DNA of 64,000 bases, from assembly GCA_026874595.1 (NCBI GenBank), contig CM049308.1, positions 95,964,624-96,028,623 of the forward strand. The letters are read 5' to 3'. Position 1 is the first letter of the stretch. Each line of letters begins with the position of its first letter. This DNA comes from Sipunculus nudus (lineage: Eukaryota > Annelida > Sipuncula > Golfingiida > Sipunculidae). A program made the translations under genes and the position numbers. Under the pieces are notes generated by a model. It was not told the origin of the DNA. It saw only the letters and a program-made list of their open reading frames with translations, and ran no database searches. Below, piece by piece: positions 39,110 to 51,834 of the stretch.

Positions 39110-40350
39110 GAATTATGGTCGCAGGCCACTAGCATTAGCACCCCAGTCCGTCTCATTGTAGTTTGATTGTTTGATATATTGGAGGGTTAGGGCGGTTAAA
39201 ATTAGCCCCATAGGACAATAAGATGGTGTAGGATTAAACTGGAATGATAGAGCTATGTGGTTTAACGCGCCCCCTGGAGGGGGAGCGTGTCTTTGATCAC
39301 ATGGTGTTAGGATCAGATCCTTCTACTGATTGGAACAAATGGGCTAATTTTAGTATTTGGAACCCAATACGACAAGCTACCTCGTGTGGCGCTGATCGGC
39401 GAAATACCTGAACCACGAGACAACCTGAGCCGAAAATAACCTTTGAAGTTAAAGACGGCCGGCTATTTCACCGCTAAACCCGCGTAATCCTGACCCGAAA
39501 GTGGACTGAGTGAGGATCCCGTGACCTGGTGAACGGGGCTGGTTAATCATCGCGGCTGATTGCTCATTGAAACTCGGACAATGGCCGTGATGAGAGATAG
39601 AAAGTGACTTGTAAGAACTTGGGTTACCCTGTAAAGGAATGCTCCTCGAGAGGGTAACACAAGACGCTGTCCAAAGCCGGACTGACGTAATACGTGCTGA
39701 TATTATGACGACAAAACGGACCGCTACACAATACAGCACGCTGGTCAGCGCGCGCGCGGGCGGTTGTCCAGGCAACCGGCAGCAGAACCCCGGACGTATA
39801 ATCGACTAAAATAATAAAACATTACAATATGTCTTGTTATGATTTCCATTTAATTTATTTTCAAAAGTTCAGCTGTTGAATCCCCGTCTATTTTATATTT
39901 TATACAAACAAGACGTCAGCTCTGTTGTTGCTATTATTTTGCGTTAACCCGTCCCGCCTAGGACCATTTCCAGCCCCGCCTTTAGCCGTGTTTAGCCGTC
40001 GTGTAACGATTACTGCGTCTCTAGTTAATACCGCTAGTCTAAATGAGATAAAAAGCTTACAAGCTCCAGAATAAATACATACACAGTGTTAATCATGTAA
40101 GTTCAAATTCCCCTTGGTCCCGCCTTGAGTCGTCTGTTACCAGCTTATTCTTATTGAACGCTGTAAGGCTATTTGGTCCAGTAAAACCGATTGTATCTAT
40201 GTCGGCTGGGGAGTTAGGATTTGACCAATACCTATTACCAGGTCTTACAGTCTGTTGCTGTATCCTCTTACAGTCTGTACAGAATATATAAAGTCAGGCG
40301 CCCCCCGACTCTCACAAACCCTCCACACCAACTTAGCCAGCAGCACGTCA
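39110..40350. promoter_or_regulatory. Large CpG-containing island with RFX-type X-box
   Basis: GC-richer unique DNA (densest at 39240-39790 and 39920-40330). It carries CCTCGTGTGGCG at 39380-39391 and GGTTGTCCAGGCAACC at 39762-39777, an inverted-repeat X-box of the RFX type, next to a CG-rich run. A 108-codon minus-strand frame at 39449-39775 is not recognisable. Confidence 0.35.
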
Positions 40351-41285
40351 ACGCCAACCAGAGGATGTCTAATTACAATGTGACTTTTATAACGCCAAGA
40401 AAGTGCATCACTCGGGGAGATTATAGGAAAGAATTACAAAAAGTTGAAGTTTTCTGTTGTGCGTGATTATGATACCTTAACATGAAACAAAAAAGTATAC
40501 ATAGTTTTTCAATTCTTATTTCAGCTCATAAGAACTAGAGTACGAATATACAGGTATCTGTCAGAAAATCTGTAAACGTGTATAGGCCGATCCTGATATA
40601 CCTTAATTCACTCACAAAAAGGAGGAGGATTTTACAAAAATGACTAAGTGGCGGACAAACAGACAGACATGAAGGGTCTACACAAACTTGAGGAAGAACT
40701 GGGCTTACCGTGAATACACGACCTACAAATTGGGTTGGTTAGCCTAACTTGAGTCGTGATACAAGCCATGCGGGGGAATATACTGCAATGGTAATTCATG
40801 AATCGCGGATAATCTTAATAAGACTACGAGTGATGAACTAACACAAAAGAATACATATAACTGAAAATCCGCCTCTATGAAAACGAGTCATTAATTTCCT
40901 ATATCGCGTGCAAGTTGGCTATATACCGTCCATGCTTGTATTCAAGCGGTCAGAATTTCAACAAACATGCAGAGGGATTTACCAATGTTCAGAGTTGAAA
41001 CGGAACTTTTCTCGAACATGGTAGGTGTTGTTTGAAAGTTTACTGAAAAGGCTACATTTTGCCTGGAATATGTCAAGTAGTAGACCTTGTAGTAAAAAAT
41101 GACGCCGCGCCATGGTCAAAAATGGCCCCGCAGTCATTAATGCGACAATAATCCATAAACTGCATTTACCTCCTGGAGTATTGTAATGGCTGTTATATCT
41201 GTATCTAACATTTATATGTGAGAGGTATCAGGGCTGCAGGGGCTGTGGTCACAGCAGCACGCCAGCAATGACAGCAGATACAGAG

Positions 41286-41350
<65 letters not shown>

Positions 41351-41649
41351 GCGTGACAGGTCATCTGCTCACAGGTGTATATATATGTGGACAAGCCGAG
41401 ATTGCATGACACATTTAAAGGTCTGACTCCCTCTCTCTCTCTCTCTCTCTCTCTCTAATAGAAGTCGCATATTTTCCAGTCCACAAACAAGAAAAAGAAA
41501 GTGTCAGGCTGTCTGTGTTTGTCGGTACACGGCTTCCCAGGGAGCCCGGACTCCCCGGGGGAGGGGACAAAGGACGCACCCCCCCCCCCCCGGGCAAATA
41601 ACCAGCGGAGTGTACAATAGGAACAGGCCGGACGACACGTGTGTACTTA

Positions 41650-41687
<38 letters not shown>

Positions 41688-42685
41688 CTCATAGCTTTTT
41701 ATAGCATTAGATTGTTTATCTAACGCGATCGACGCGTCCCCTTTGAACTTGTTGAGTTTTAAAGTTTAAACACATTAAATGCGAGTCTTCGGAGAGTTTT
41801 ATCGACCATTAAACTTGTATACAATCTAATAAAAAAACAGTTATCGGGGAATAAAATATCCCCGCATCATGCAGGACTCGAGTCAAACTAAAACTGTATG
41901 AATAAAATAACAGAACAAACGGTGTAATGATGAAATTTTATGCTTTTTAGAAACGTAGGATTAATACAGGTTTTAGTGGACGCCACGTTTAACCGTTGAG
42001 GAGGTACGCTAAGACTGACTGGCAGGGCGTGGTCGCTGTGTATCATCGTCCTTGTACGATTGTATATTATGACATGTTCAGATACACCTGTACTTCGATC
42101 CACTGCGGGGGGTCCAGGGACAGCCTCTAATTTACCTCCACCTGTTTAATCCAGCTTGACAGCCCCTCCCACACCTTCAGATCGACATCTTTGTATCACC
42201 CTCCCACTGTGTGTATCGGTCCTCCCAACCTTCAGATCGGCGTGTTTGTAACCACTCCGTATATATACTGTCTTTATATCTGAGGTTTTAAAGGCAACGA
42301 GGTAACTTCTTTATGTGCCTGTGATTTTATATCATGCACGTTACATGTCACTGTATAATAAATAAACTAAAAAATACTATAATACTGCTATAACTCTCTA
42401 TACCCCTATATATAGCTCAGTATGCATGACAACATTTTTCTCAAACTGAGGGGTATAAACTTTAACACATAAATTGTCTTTAAATTAAATAGTTAGCAGT
42501 TGACGAACACAGAATTCCTCAGTACAATTCCTGTCAGATGACTTCCGGCTTGGAGATTTTCTCAGATTATAGCTGTGTATATTGCTCTTCGTGTTACGTT
42601 CAAGTTTTCTTAAAGTTTGTAACTGGAAAAATAGACTGATTTAAATAACGAAAATAAAGTTTCCCATGCTGAGGACCTAATCACA
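40351..42685. other. Gene-free DNA with several microsatellites
   Basis: (TA)n tracts at 41288-41347 and 41650-41686, a (CT)n run at 41429-41456 and a poly-C run at 41579-41592. A GC-richer patch at 42050-42250 includes two copies of a CTTCAGATCG word. Nothing coding is recognised. Confidence 0.5.
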
Positions 42686-42689
42686 TTGT

Positions 42690-43230
42690 GAGTGTATGTA
42701 GTTAATCGTCGTAATGGTTCAGTGGGGCGGGTGTAGAGAGTTTTGACACGACGTTCTGTAAGTAGCTCGTCCGGGGCCTGTAATCCCTCCAAATGAGCTG
42801 CCATCTAAAGGACGCCGCGCGGAATCCGTTAAATAAGGTCGGAATGCATGGAACGGTTTAAATTAGATTTCCACCTCAACGTTTCAAGTACAAGGAGTAC
42901 TTTCCGCCTTGGAACTAACAATACTCATTAAAAAGAGCAGCGATGAGGGGATGAAATTGACAACGCGCACCTGCAAGCCTACATGAAACAGACATATAAG
43001 GGCGGCAGTAAAGCCCGCTAAAGCCCTTTGAATGAGTCTAATTATTTTCTGCCTGTTTCTGTGCCTTATTAATTTCGTCGAAGCTTCTACAGATAAAAGT
43101 CTTCGCGTGGCACAAGTCCTGCCTGACACCTTTTCCCTATCGATCACAGCCGGGTTCCGACATTGACTTGAGCTCTGTCTGTATACAGATGTAAGTTCAC
43201 CACACATCATCAAATTACTTGCTCTGTATT
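42690..43230. promoter_or_regulatory. Candidate regulatory island with recurrent motif
   Basis: ATGAAATTGACAACGCGC at 42951-42968 shares 17 contiguous bases with the intron 2 island at 3694-3710. It is followed by a segment (42971-42994) resembling 29715-29739. A TCF/LEF-like CTTTGAA lies at 43026-43032. No coding content is recognised in the 121-codon minus-strand frame here. Confidence 0.4.
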
Positions 43231-43541
43231 TTGTGCGTTTAATCGCCAACAGTCGTCTTATTATCTGCCGCTTGTAGGATTTAAATCTTTTTTTTTCTTT
43301 ATGAAGAATGGATTAAAAGTATACGGTTATTCCACGTGTGATCCTAATCTTTTCATCAGGATTTATTTCTATGACTGTAGATGTACTGAAAGATCTCAGG
43401 GCCGAGAAACGCCGAGCAGAAAATCAACAAATTTAATTATTCTTATTTCGAAAGAAAACTCGGAAGCTGACGTTGAGATTAGTGCGTGTTTGTTTGTTTA
43501 TTAAGCTTTGTGTCTATTAAAATAATATATTGGTTTAGGCT

Positions 43542-43643
<102 letters not shown>

Positions 43644-44099
43644 ATGTATATATAAATTTCATTTATATAATATATTATTATAGCGCTCATGATGGATTAC
43701 GTTGGCTTATCAAATTAAAAGTTTAGATATAAAATTTAAATATTTTAAATGATTTGTAAATGCCATTCTCTCTCATTATATATATTTATAATCTCTTATT
43801 TATTTTCTGTATTATCCGCAAACAATATAACTGAAAACATAAAATACCGCTGTTGTGTTCGCTATTTCTGAGCAGTCTCTCCGAAAAAAAAATTAAAGGA
43901 ATTAATTAATTTATCAGTAATCGGAATACCAGTAACAATAATAATTACATAAAGATGAGTGGCTTGTTGGTTGTTCAGCTCTCACTGAGCGCCGATACAC
44001 TGATAACACCCACATTAATTAAAATTTGACAGATACAGAGGTTTGTATATATAAGTAATTAAATATTGAGTGTTATTGCTGGGAGGCAAAATATAACTG

Positions 44100-45060
44100 A
44101 ATGTACACAGTAAAATGATTGTAATTACGTTTGGCAGGTCGGAGGCGGATTGCACTTGTAAGTTAGCAGGACATTAAAGTGAATTCACGGGAAACAATGC
44201 GACAGAAATGACACACTTCACTAACAACCTCAGTGTCAGTTGTCCGTCATTCATAAAAAAAATGTGAAGTATGCATTGTTGGATTTTGATTACGACAGGT
44301 TGAGGGGTAAACAGGATGTAATCACGTACTGATGGGGAAGGGTACAATGTCCCGGGGGTATGTACCTGGGTACTCACCCCTCATCATCATTTGCTAATTG
44401 TATGCGTGGCCATGCGCGTCACGGCGAGAGCTCTGATGAAATCAACTTTGGTAATCACCACACTAATCACCAGTCATTGTCGCTGTTGTACATTTCACTT
44501 TATTTGGATAGCCAAAGAAAATAAATTAGCGAGAACCGTTCGTGCCATGGCCAGACCGTTCTGACCTAATTAGTCAATTATCAATGTTTCCCACCGCCCT
44601 TTACGGGTGAGACGGACATATTTGATTGACAGACAGACCAACAGGTGCGCGGACGACGTAGAAGGATGTAATTGAGGACAAATGGTCTGACCCCGGTTCT
44701 GTATACTGCTGGTCTCGGGCTGCCAACCGCTACAATATTCCAAATAGCTCAAACTCATCGCCACCGAGACTGGATCCACCGCCCTGGGCAACGGGAAGTT
44801 CACCAAAATGCAAGATATTTGAGATCGATTCAGACCGTAATTGATTTCAATTAGTGTCAAGCTGCGGCCGACACCCGCGCTGAGAGACCGTACTAAAACA
44901 CCCCGGCCACCTCCACCCCAAGGCATTTTCTCTCTCAAAATATGTTTTCTTTCCGAAACGAAATTTCTGTGTGACAGTCTAAACATGGCGAGAAAGCAGA
45001 CATGTGTGAACGTCCGTCATGATTTTCGTCGCGTCTAGTGCGGGTCTATATAAGGTCTAA
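44100..45060. promoter_or_regulatory. Large CpG-containing island
   Basis: Unique GC-richer DNA. TGATTGACAG at 44623-44632 is a textbook PBX-MEIS/PREP (TALE homeodomain) composite site. A 138-codon minus-strand frame (44570-44986) is not recognisable and is overlapped on the other strand. Confidence 0.35.
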
Positions 45061-45125
45061 AAAGGGCTGTCAAATACACGTATATCATGAAATCAAGTTT
45101 ACTTTTTCCTTCTGTGTATTCTCTA

Positions 45126-45302
45126 CTATATATAATATAATATAATATAATATAATATAATATAATATAATATAATATAATATAATATAATATAATATAA
45201 TGTAATATAATGTAATGTAATGTAATGTAATGTTATATAATATAATATAATATAATATAATATAATATAATATAATATAATATAATATAATATAATATAT
45301 AA
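45126..45302. repeat. 5-bp microsatellite (TAATA)n with internal TAATG variant block
   Basis: About 35 pentamers. The outer parts are pure TAATA, while 45200-45232 contains several TAATG/TGTAA variants, giving a symmetrical variant core. Confidence 0.95.
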
Positions 45303-46281
45303 TAAGTCGTAATATTTATATAATAAGTTTGATTATATGCTTGTTCATATTTTTCTTACACAGATAAAATTATATAGTTGCATCTCTATACTGTAAATAT
45401 TTCTAAAATGAAGAATATTATTAACAGTATGGATTAAGTTCAATGATAACAGCGCTTATATTTTAAAAATAAATGTATTATTGCAGTATATTGTTATGTG
45501 CATATAACAAACAAACCGCCTATATGCAAAATCATATATAAGCAACCAGTGTATTTTTAAGTAGGCATTTCAAGCAGACAGCGTAATTTCATTTTATGTA
45601 TTTATTATAAACATATACTATTATACAGACAAAGACTATGTTAACGTTTCATTTTTATATTATGGCAAAATCATATCCATTGGTGATTGACCATGCATGC
45701 CTTCCTCATGATAAAATATTGTGTGTTTTTGTATTTTCCGTTGGACTCTTTGTGGTTATTTATTGTAAATCCTGCATGAGTAGTTCAACAAGGGCCTATT
45801 CTCTGATATCAGTGTTGTCTGTCTATATACAGAAGTATACACACGTGTGGCCCGTGACGTTCAGGGGTGCGCATTATGTAAGGCGTACCGAGGAGTTTCT
45901 TTAATATATATATATATTCATTTAAAGTGCTGCAAAAGGAAATTTGATTAAACTTTTATTTACATTCATTTGTTATAGTCTTTCGGTACATTGTAAAAAA
46001 CTGTGAAGTCGTTATGCATTATTATATGATATATAATACGCACGCTCGTCATACTGTTATATAATTCAATAATATTATTGGGCAAAATCTATTGATTTTT
46101 CTCTATTTAATAGGATTATTTTAATCATCCTAAAACATGATAAAGTCTGTAAAGATATTTGTTCCGATATGGAAAGATCCCTGTAAAGATGCAATGTATT
46201 TATGTCTTTGAAGTAAAGTGTTTAGTCATTTGTAGTAATAAACTAAACTTTGCAGTATTTATCATGCAATATACTAAGTAC

Positions 46282-46348
<67 letters not shown>

Positions 46349-47425
46349 GTCTCCATGCATTGTTTACAGTCATAAACATTATAATCTGTGTAAATATAAA
46401 AGGCATGCACAAAGGAGTAGAAATATAACTGATATATACGTACATGTGTCTGTTTTTATGGTCAGATTAGTAGATAATCTGGACTGTACATTATTTTACA
46501 CATATATATATATATGGTCTTTCAGATCCGTTTCCATGCAGTGTCCTACACATCTACATGTATCTGATTCTCGACCATATACGGTGTATGTGTAGCAGGC
46601 CAGAAAAAAAACCTTGCATTTTATATCCGTCTATAATCTTTCCAACCCCAAAGTTTAACCGGGTAAACACCAGGGACTAGCTTGTATATACCCCGAGGTA
46701 TATATAATTTCTCCTGGTCTATTTTATACCCACTTAGCCTTAGATTTTGCCTATTTGCTGCATTAAATAAAGCTGTGCTTTACAACTTTAATACTGTAGT
46801 TAACATATATATAGAGCTGGTCTTTAGCCCGATTTCAAAAGACACAAGAAACAGAATGAGCTGTGTTGGGGTGTTGCGGAAACTTGCCGGTGTCTCCCTG
46901 TATACTTCATGGTGGATGTGGTATAAAGCTGGTGGGGAGAGACTCACATATCAGGCATCATTTGACATTATTGAGGGTTGAATTAAATCATAATCCATCA
47001 AACAAGATGGGGAGAACATGCACACAAGGTAAAACATGACCATGGGACACATCATTTGCGTTTCAGTTTTAATATAAATTTAGTTTTAAATAATATAAAA
47101 TATTTATAAGAAAAATTGTACAGCCTATCACGACAGACGTGTACAAGGGTGTCGATATTTTGTAACCAAATGACCAGCGGGAATATCCAGTAACTGGAGC
47201 TATATGTCATTTTCTGTACTACGCTTTGCACCCACTGAACTCGAAATTACTGACGCCGATAAACTCGCTTTGTTCCATTCTTCTTTCTCATATATTCTGA
47301 TCAAATATTTTTTCTGTTTGTTTTCATTTAAACTAAGGATACACTTTTGATTCTATATATATAGCTTAGTTTTTGAGAGAATAAGGACGGCAACCCACAA
47401 CAAAAATAATCATCTTGAGAGCTTT
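45303..47425. other. AT-rich gene-free DNA with (TA)n
   Basis: A (TA)n tract at 46285-46345. Short open frames (45638-45904, 46682-46981) show no recognisable domain and no coding-like context. Confidence 0.5.
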
Positions 47426-47429
47426 GAAC

Positions 47430-47960
47430 TGAAAGAGAGAGGGTCTGAGGGAGGTATGCATGCAGCGTTTAACCATCTGTCTTCACTGGAGACACGTATG
47501 TCAAAGTTGACGTAAATTCCTGTTCGCTGACCCGTCACCCCCCTCCCGCACCCCGCTCGGGGGTAGCTGTTACGTCACCCTGCCAGGGACCGGGGCACAG
47601 ATTACGTTTGTAGGTATCATCTGTGTTTTACTTGGGGATCAGCATTTCAAACAGAAAAGGCTACACAACACACGGCCGTACCAAGCGTTGTTTGACCAAC
47701 GTGAGAATGTCGCTGCAAGAAAAAGCTCCAATACAGAACTTGTTGATCGCTGTATTCTCCATCAAGAGCTGTCCTAAGAAGCTCTAGTGATGTAACATGA
47801 ACCGTCAGTAAAATAAAAACAGTGCTGGTCAGTGATTAACTCCTACAATTAATTACACAGAGCCCGTCAATGACCGCTTGATCGGCCCAGCCGTGGTGTG
47901 AGTACATAAAACACCTCCCTGTGACGTCGTCATCCGGCGAAGGTGGAGTTTGTACATACT
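47430..47960. promoter_or_regulatory. CpG-containing island
   Basis: GC-richer unique DNA. A plus-strand ATG at about 47707 opens a 26-codon frame (MSLQEKAPIQ...) of no recognised identity. No repeat content. Confidence 0.25.
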
Positions 47961-49105
47961 TTATGTATACAGTCAAAATAATACCAAACAGATATGAGGT
48001 AAGATGTAAATCCTGTATGAAGAGACGTGACGTGTTTATTGTCTCTGTATATCACACACATATATATGTGTCGTCAGGTATAGAATCAGCGTGGTGAGCG
48101 GTTTAAGAATCTCTATATATTTTTATTTCTGCGAGCAAAACGAACGAAATTTAGTTTGTAAATAAAAAATATATTTTAGATGTTTCAATATAAAAGTTAT
48201 TTTTTCTTGTCACTGTGTTCTTCCAATATATTTACTTTATAATCTTTTAAATAGACAGGAAAACAATTTACATGCAAGCAGTGTGTCGCACTTCCCCACA
48301 AACAGTTTATATAACCGAGTATTTGGGATTCAGTTTGTCATTCATCCATTCAATATGTAGTTTTTTCATAACATTATATTATATATATTACTTATAGTTA
48401 TGATATTTATAACAGACAACCAACATTCGTGCTCATACAGTGGGTACATTCTTTGTACATCTTATTATAATTACGTTTCAAAACAATTGTTAATGTTTTG
48501 ATCAACTGTGCTGGTAAAGTACGTGACCCTGGTTCATTACTAGAACACAGAGGTTACATTACAAATCTCTTGCAAACACGCACATGCTATGCTAATTTAT
48601 TAACCATTGATTAAAGATGAAATAATCGCCAATTTTGTTTTCTTGTTTTATAACAAAACAGCAAGTGTTACACGTAACACAGAGGTTAAGTGTTGGTGTC
48701 TGTCTGACTGTCTGTCTGTGCAAGTCCCGATGCTGTTTACTAGAGATAAGTAATTTCTGTAATACGCTGGAGCACGAGGTGTTAAGACTATTTATTTCGA
48801 CTTTCTAAAATAAAAAAAATCATGATATTTATCGATGTTGCTTAACAGAAGGTACACAACATGAAGACAACAGAACAAGATAACCGTGACCTATAGCGTT
48901 TGACTTCAGTATGTACTCAGCGGTTTCGGTTGGGTCGATTGTGTGTGTGTATGGGGTTGTTGTTGAGGGTGTATGTGTGTCTGGGTGTGGAGTGTGTGTG
49001 GGGGGGGGGGTTGATGTTGAATGTATGTGTGTGTGTGGGGGGGGGGTTGTTATATTGACAGTCTATCCCTGTGGGGTTTATCATAATCTGTATTTAAAAA
49101 CCACT
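47961..49105. other. AT-rich gene-free DNA ending in a TG/G-rich tract
   Basis: Nothing recognisable to 48900. From 48935 to 49050 the plus strand is made of GTGT and poly-G runs, capable of Z-DNA or G-rich secondary structure. Confidence 0.5.
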
Positions 49106-49109
49106 TAAT

Positions 49110-49400
49110 GGTTCTACCTGACCACTGAGTGCTGAGCTTGGGTCGCAGCAGGACAGTGCTGGCGGTAATACAGACCCCAGAGACCAGCCACCGTCCAGTA
49201 ATCACAGAGCAGGGTCACGTGACCAATTAACGAGGCCCGGGCGGACCGGATTAGCCTTGCTCAGCTGTCTGTGTCCGGGCCCTGGCCGCCAGCCTCGTGT
49301 AGGTTCGTTTGGGCAGCGTTAACAGCACGTGCTCCGACCGTTCTCTTAATCTCTGTATGCATGCAGCTTGGTTCGTAGCTGGTTCACATAATATCTGGTT
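49110..49400. promoter_or_regulatory. Small GC-rich island
   Basis: About 270 bp of GC-rich unique DNA with GGATTA at 49248-49253 (an Otx/bicoid-type core). No coding content. Confidence 0.25.
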
Positions 49401-49830
49401 GGTTAGGCATCATATTTTTATTATTATTATTATAATATATATATATATATATATATGCGAGTGTGCCTGGCATTGAAATATTCCAGAATAGGAAGAAAAA
49501 GAAATAATTTAATGATACAAAACGCATACATTTATTTATTTATTTAATTATAAAATTACAATGAAATACAATTTACCATTAAACTAAACAACCTCAAATA
49601 ATCATACAAAGATATTATGCGAAAGCGCAGTATAACATAAGTACAGCTATAAGATCGAGTAAACAGTGCGCATGCAGTGAACAGTATATGCAGCAGAGCT
49701 GCTAAATATATGAACGTTTGTTAAATGTACCATAGCGTATTAACAAAGAAATAACTGAATTGTAAAAGAGTACATTAAAATCTAGATGAAAATGCGCATA
49801 AATACGGTAATAGGAAAATGAGATGACGTC

Positions 49831-49876
<46 letters not shown>

Positions 49877-51364
49877 ATTATTATTAATTAACTCAACAAG
49901 TATAGAAATGAAAATACATTATACCACGTCGGTATTATATGCAAGAAAATAGAATCGCGCTAGCATTTCAAAGCTCTACAGTGCTTGTGTTGGCATTTTT
50001 TAGATCATGTCGAGGCAGTTCCACAGAAAACTACCTGCATAAAGGGATGAGTTGTTTATAATTTCAGCGCGAGGATTTTTGAAGATTAACATTGGAGTTT
50101 ACTGATGAACGAGTGTTATAATATATACTGATTAACACCACCTTCAAAAGTAAATTTCTTACTAAGATAAGAAGGGGCGAGTCTATTGATACATTTATAT
50201 GCTATGTTTATATTTATAGGTTATTTTGTATATATACATCGTCACTGATTGGAACTAATCGCTGTAAAAGCAGTTAAAGAAATGGCATTTCTTGTGTCTT
50301 ATTTTGGTCAATTGATATTTAATTACTAAAGACACGTGACACTGCTGATGTTTGGTGGGTAAAATACTGATTATTCGTTTTGAGAATAAAATATATCGAA
50401 AATAACAAACTTACATGCATATATGTATTAATTATGAGGAAAAATAAAGAACATTATTTAAATGACATCTAAATAGTTTAATCATATGTAAATATAATTA
50501 TTAATTTTATTTTATTCAAGTATATTGGTGATGTATTAGTATATTAAAGATATAGCAGTACATTAATCATATAGAATTAGGTATATTAATTATACAGATA
50601 AATATTAATGACACTGGATTATATAAATGATGTAGACGTGTAACTATCTGGGATGAATACTTCACAACTGTTTTGACACAACTCTGACAGGGTTTATATT
50701 TCGTTTTGGAAAATCAGTCTGTGCTCACTGCTGTGCAGGTTATTGTCGGAGTGTCACTTATTTATTTTTCCTATTGCGATTACATGACAGCATGATAAAG
50801 AACGACTGTATATAATACATCATTATAACTCCTGCATGTGGCCCAAACAACGGCTGACATATAGATATATAATGACGTCATGTTCCTTGCACATTTATAT
50901 TTTGTATTTGAAGCTGCTGCTGGTTGTCACACGAAGGCGTTAAATTCTCATTAAAGTTATTTGCTGGCTCACTATCGAACTATCTGCATGTTGAAAATAT
51001 AAATGTGTAAATGACGTGTGACCAAAGACACCAACCATTACACTGAACGTAAAACATCATCAACATTGTGGATCCTGAACCAGGCGTTATAGTTCTGTCA
51101 AAACCCCTACACCAATTAAGTCTGCTGGTCATTGATACACGCCCCGTCCGTCAGTGGTTAATGTGCCTTCAATTTAAAACGTCGTTTCAACGTCGTCAAT
51201 GTTTAATTGCTTTTCCCCCCAACATTTTTTCATCAATCCTAAATAGAACATTACGTTAAGATTTTTATGGACCGTACAGGCTAGCGTTTTCATCATCAAC
51301 ACATTCACAGTGTGATATGATCTGTTTTTTGTATATAAAATTTGTTTCCATGTTGCAATTACTG

Positions 51365-51397
<33 letters not shown>

Positions 51398-51475
51398 GTA
51401 ATTATACTACTAATAATAAAAATATGTTTTATTTTGGATTCTTAAAAGTCCGAGACGGAATTCATTAATAGTGAA
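49401..51475. other. AT-rich gene-free DNA, last (TA)n tracts of the window
   Basis: (TA)n at 49435-49455, (TA)n plus ATT at 49835-49885 and (AAT)n at 51366-51400. A CREB/ATF octamer lies at 50873-50880. No gene is recognised. After this segment long (TA)n tracts cease. Confidence 0.5.
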
Positions 51476-51479
51476 GGCT

Positions 51480-51830
51480 GCATGAGCAACCTAGGGCTTG
51501 CTGTTTTTAATAATGCCAGGCTGTAGCAGCTAGGTGAGCAGCATGGTCTTCAGTTGGACGGCTATAACCGACAGCCATGCACAGCAGCGTTGCTGACAGG
51601 CCAGGCAGGATTAAGAGGGATCAGTAACCATGGCAACCAATACGGATCGAAGGCGTTTGATAATTGCAAGAAGCGCAAGGAAGGCCCGAAGTGGCGACGT
51701 TCTCCCGTAGACTACAGCTGGCAAAACTGTCTCAGGCCCCAGGCGCATACGGACATGGCGCCGAGGAATGATAATATTGTCACATATAGGGACGCCCCCA
51801 GGCCACGGTGAACAGCAAATCTCCCCTCTC
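51480..51830. promoter_or_regulatory. GC-richer island with perfect RFX X-box
   Basis: GTAACCATGGCAAC at 51624-51637 is a perfect inverted-repeat X-box. An 85-codon plus-strand frame (51554-51811) spans the island but is not recognisable. The 44-bp minisatellite starts at its 3' edge. Confidence 0.35.
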
Positions 51831-51834
51831 CGTA

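Noticed and set aside
6564-40035. Word ACCGCTA in several islands (6568, 14929 minus strand, 16549, 28412, 34320, 39469, 40025)
   Set aside because: About eight occurrences of a 7-mer are expected on both strands of 64 kb, so the count is not unusual, although two sites share ten bases.
44570-44986. 138-codon minus-strand frame
   Set aside because: No recognisable family, an overlapping opposite frame, and no splice logic.
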